A DNA stretch of 5,042 nucleotides. It comes from Dehalococcoidales bacterium. GTDB taxonomy: Bacteria; Chloroflexota; Dehalococcoidia; Dehalococcoidales; RBG-16-60-22. Positions 4,487 through 5,042 of this stretch are shown piece by piece. The notes below the pieces were generated by a model, which was given only the letters and a program-made list of their open reading frames with translations, was not told where the DNA came from and did not search any database. Numbering within the stretch: position 1 is the stretch's first letter; every line of letters starts with the position of its first letter. The position numbers were made by a program, and so were the translations under genes. The stretch is from positions 1-5,042 of the forward strand of contig DAOWCR010000087.1 in assembly GCA_030639445.1 (NCBI GenBank), written 5' to 3'.

Positions 4487-5042
4487 TTGCGCGTTCTTTT
4501 CATGGGCACCCCTGAGTTTGCGGTTGCGCCCCTGGAGCACCTCTGCCTTAACCGTTACCAGGTCGTCGCCGTTTTCACCCAACCGGAACGGCCCGCCGGA
4601 CGGGGCCGTTCTCTGGCCCCTTCTCCGGTGAAGGCGGCGGCGCTGGCCCGGGACATACCGGTAGTGCAGCCGGCCAGTCTGAAAGAGGCGGCGGTGGTGG
4701 CGCAGCTGGCGGGCTTTCGTCCTGATATTATCGTGGTGGCGGCCTTCGGTCAAATTCTGCCACCATCGGTGCTGGATATACCTCGCTACGGGTGCCTTAA
4801 CCTTCATCCCTCGCTCCTGCCCAGGTTCAGGGGCGCCGCACCGGTGGCGGCGGCCATTCTGGCGGGAGACGAGTCCACCGGGGTGAGCATCATGCTGATG
4901 GATAGCGGCCTGGATACCGGGCCGGTTTTAGCCCGAAAGCCGGTTAAAATTGCACCGCAGGACACTACCGGCTCCCTGACGGATAAATTGTCACAGGTCG
5001 CCGCCCGGCTGCTCCCGGAGGTCCTGGTTGGCTGGACAAAAG
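4487..5042 (+). CDS. fmt: Methionyl-tRNA formyltransferase, C-terminus cut by window edge
   Basis: Transfers a formyl group from 10-formyltetrahydrofolate to Met-tRNA(fMet), making the initiator tRNA for translation (EC 2.1.2.9). The visible 185 residues cover nearly all of the catalytic formyltransferase domain; the C-terminal tRNA-binding domain (family total about 310-320) lies beyond the window. With TTG read as Met the protein begins MRVLFMGTPEFAV, the classic family N-terminus. The tRNA-recognition loop TQPERPAGRGRSLAPSPVK is at 31-49. The catalytic signature NLHPSLLPRFRGAAPV (105-120) supplies N105 and H107, and MDSGLDTGPVL (138-148) supplies D143. An upstream in-frame ATG at 4451 would add 12 residues (MLEFSTGTGRLK), but it has no ribosome-binding site and lies within the likely promoter. 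The frame is open to the right edge. In many bacteria fmt is followed by or preceded by def or other translation genes; none is visible here. Confidence 0.96.
   Translation, partial: MRVLFMGTPEFAVAPLEHLCLNRYQVVAVFTQPERPAGRGRSLAPSPVKAAALARDIPVVQPASLKEAAVVAQLAGFRPDIIVVAAFGQILPPSVLDIPRYGCLNLHPSLLPRFRGAAPVAAAILAGDESTGVSIMLMDSGLDTGPVLARKPVKIAPQDTTGSLTDKLSQVAARLLPEVLVGWTK

Noticed and set aside
1..5042. CRISPR array, insertion sequence, toxin-antitoxin or defence system
   Set aside because: No repeat-spacer pattern, transposase motifs or unexplained coding regions are present; apart from the spacers, the window is filled by recognisable core genes.

Overview
The window reads as an ordinary bacterial chromosome segment of about 5 kb. 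It holds four leftward genes and one rightward gene: a 5'-complete but truncated corrinoid (B12-binding) methyltransferase subunit (1-341, minus), nadD (571-1173, minus), obgE/cgtA (1178-2443, minus), dnaA (2762-4132, minus) and the first 185 codons of fmt (4487-5042, plus). Coding DNA is GC-rich and the spacers flanking dnaA are AT-rich. A methanol/methylamine-type corrinoid protein, an Obg with a C-terminal OCT domain, and dnaA next to obg-nadD and fmt rather than dnaN or rpmH would all suit an anaerobic Chloroflexota bacterium such as a member of the Dehalococcoidia. That placement rests on protein character and gene order only and is tentative.

Layout from left to right. Positions 1-341 hold the corrinoid protein, with its own strong sigma70-type promoter at 399-427. 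Positions 342-570 are a spacer with a hairpin at the nadD stop but no convincing terminator. nadD and obg are separated by 4 bp and form an operon led by obg, with a promoter at 2498-2525. A 318-bp AT-rich spacer (2444-2761) separates obg from the dnaA stop. It holds an 84% AT block, three TCACA motifs exactly 11 bp apart, and a perfect 13-bp inverted repeat (63-nt loop) that contains the dnaA stop codon. It is the best replication-origin candidate here. dnaA and fmt are divergent across a 354-bp spacer with candidate promoters for both and a TTTGAC repeat/palindrome in the dnaA leader.

The genes are core functions: replication initiation (DnaA), ribosome assembly GTPase (Obg), NAD synthesis (NadD) and initiator-tRNA formylation (Fmt), with one C1-metabolism gene. 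Three housekeeping genes start with non-ATG codons (obg GTG, nadD GTG, fmt TTG). The most interesting points are an altered DNA-recognition helix in DnaA (the usual RDH(T/S)T is RDPSA), beside an origin-like spacer lacking a perfect TTATNCACA box, and a G3-motif Asp-to-Glu change in Obg. I found no sign of a new defence, mobile or RNA system.
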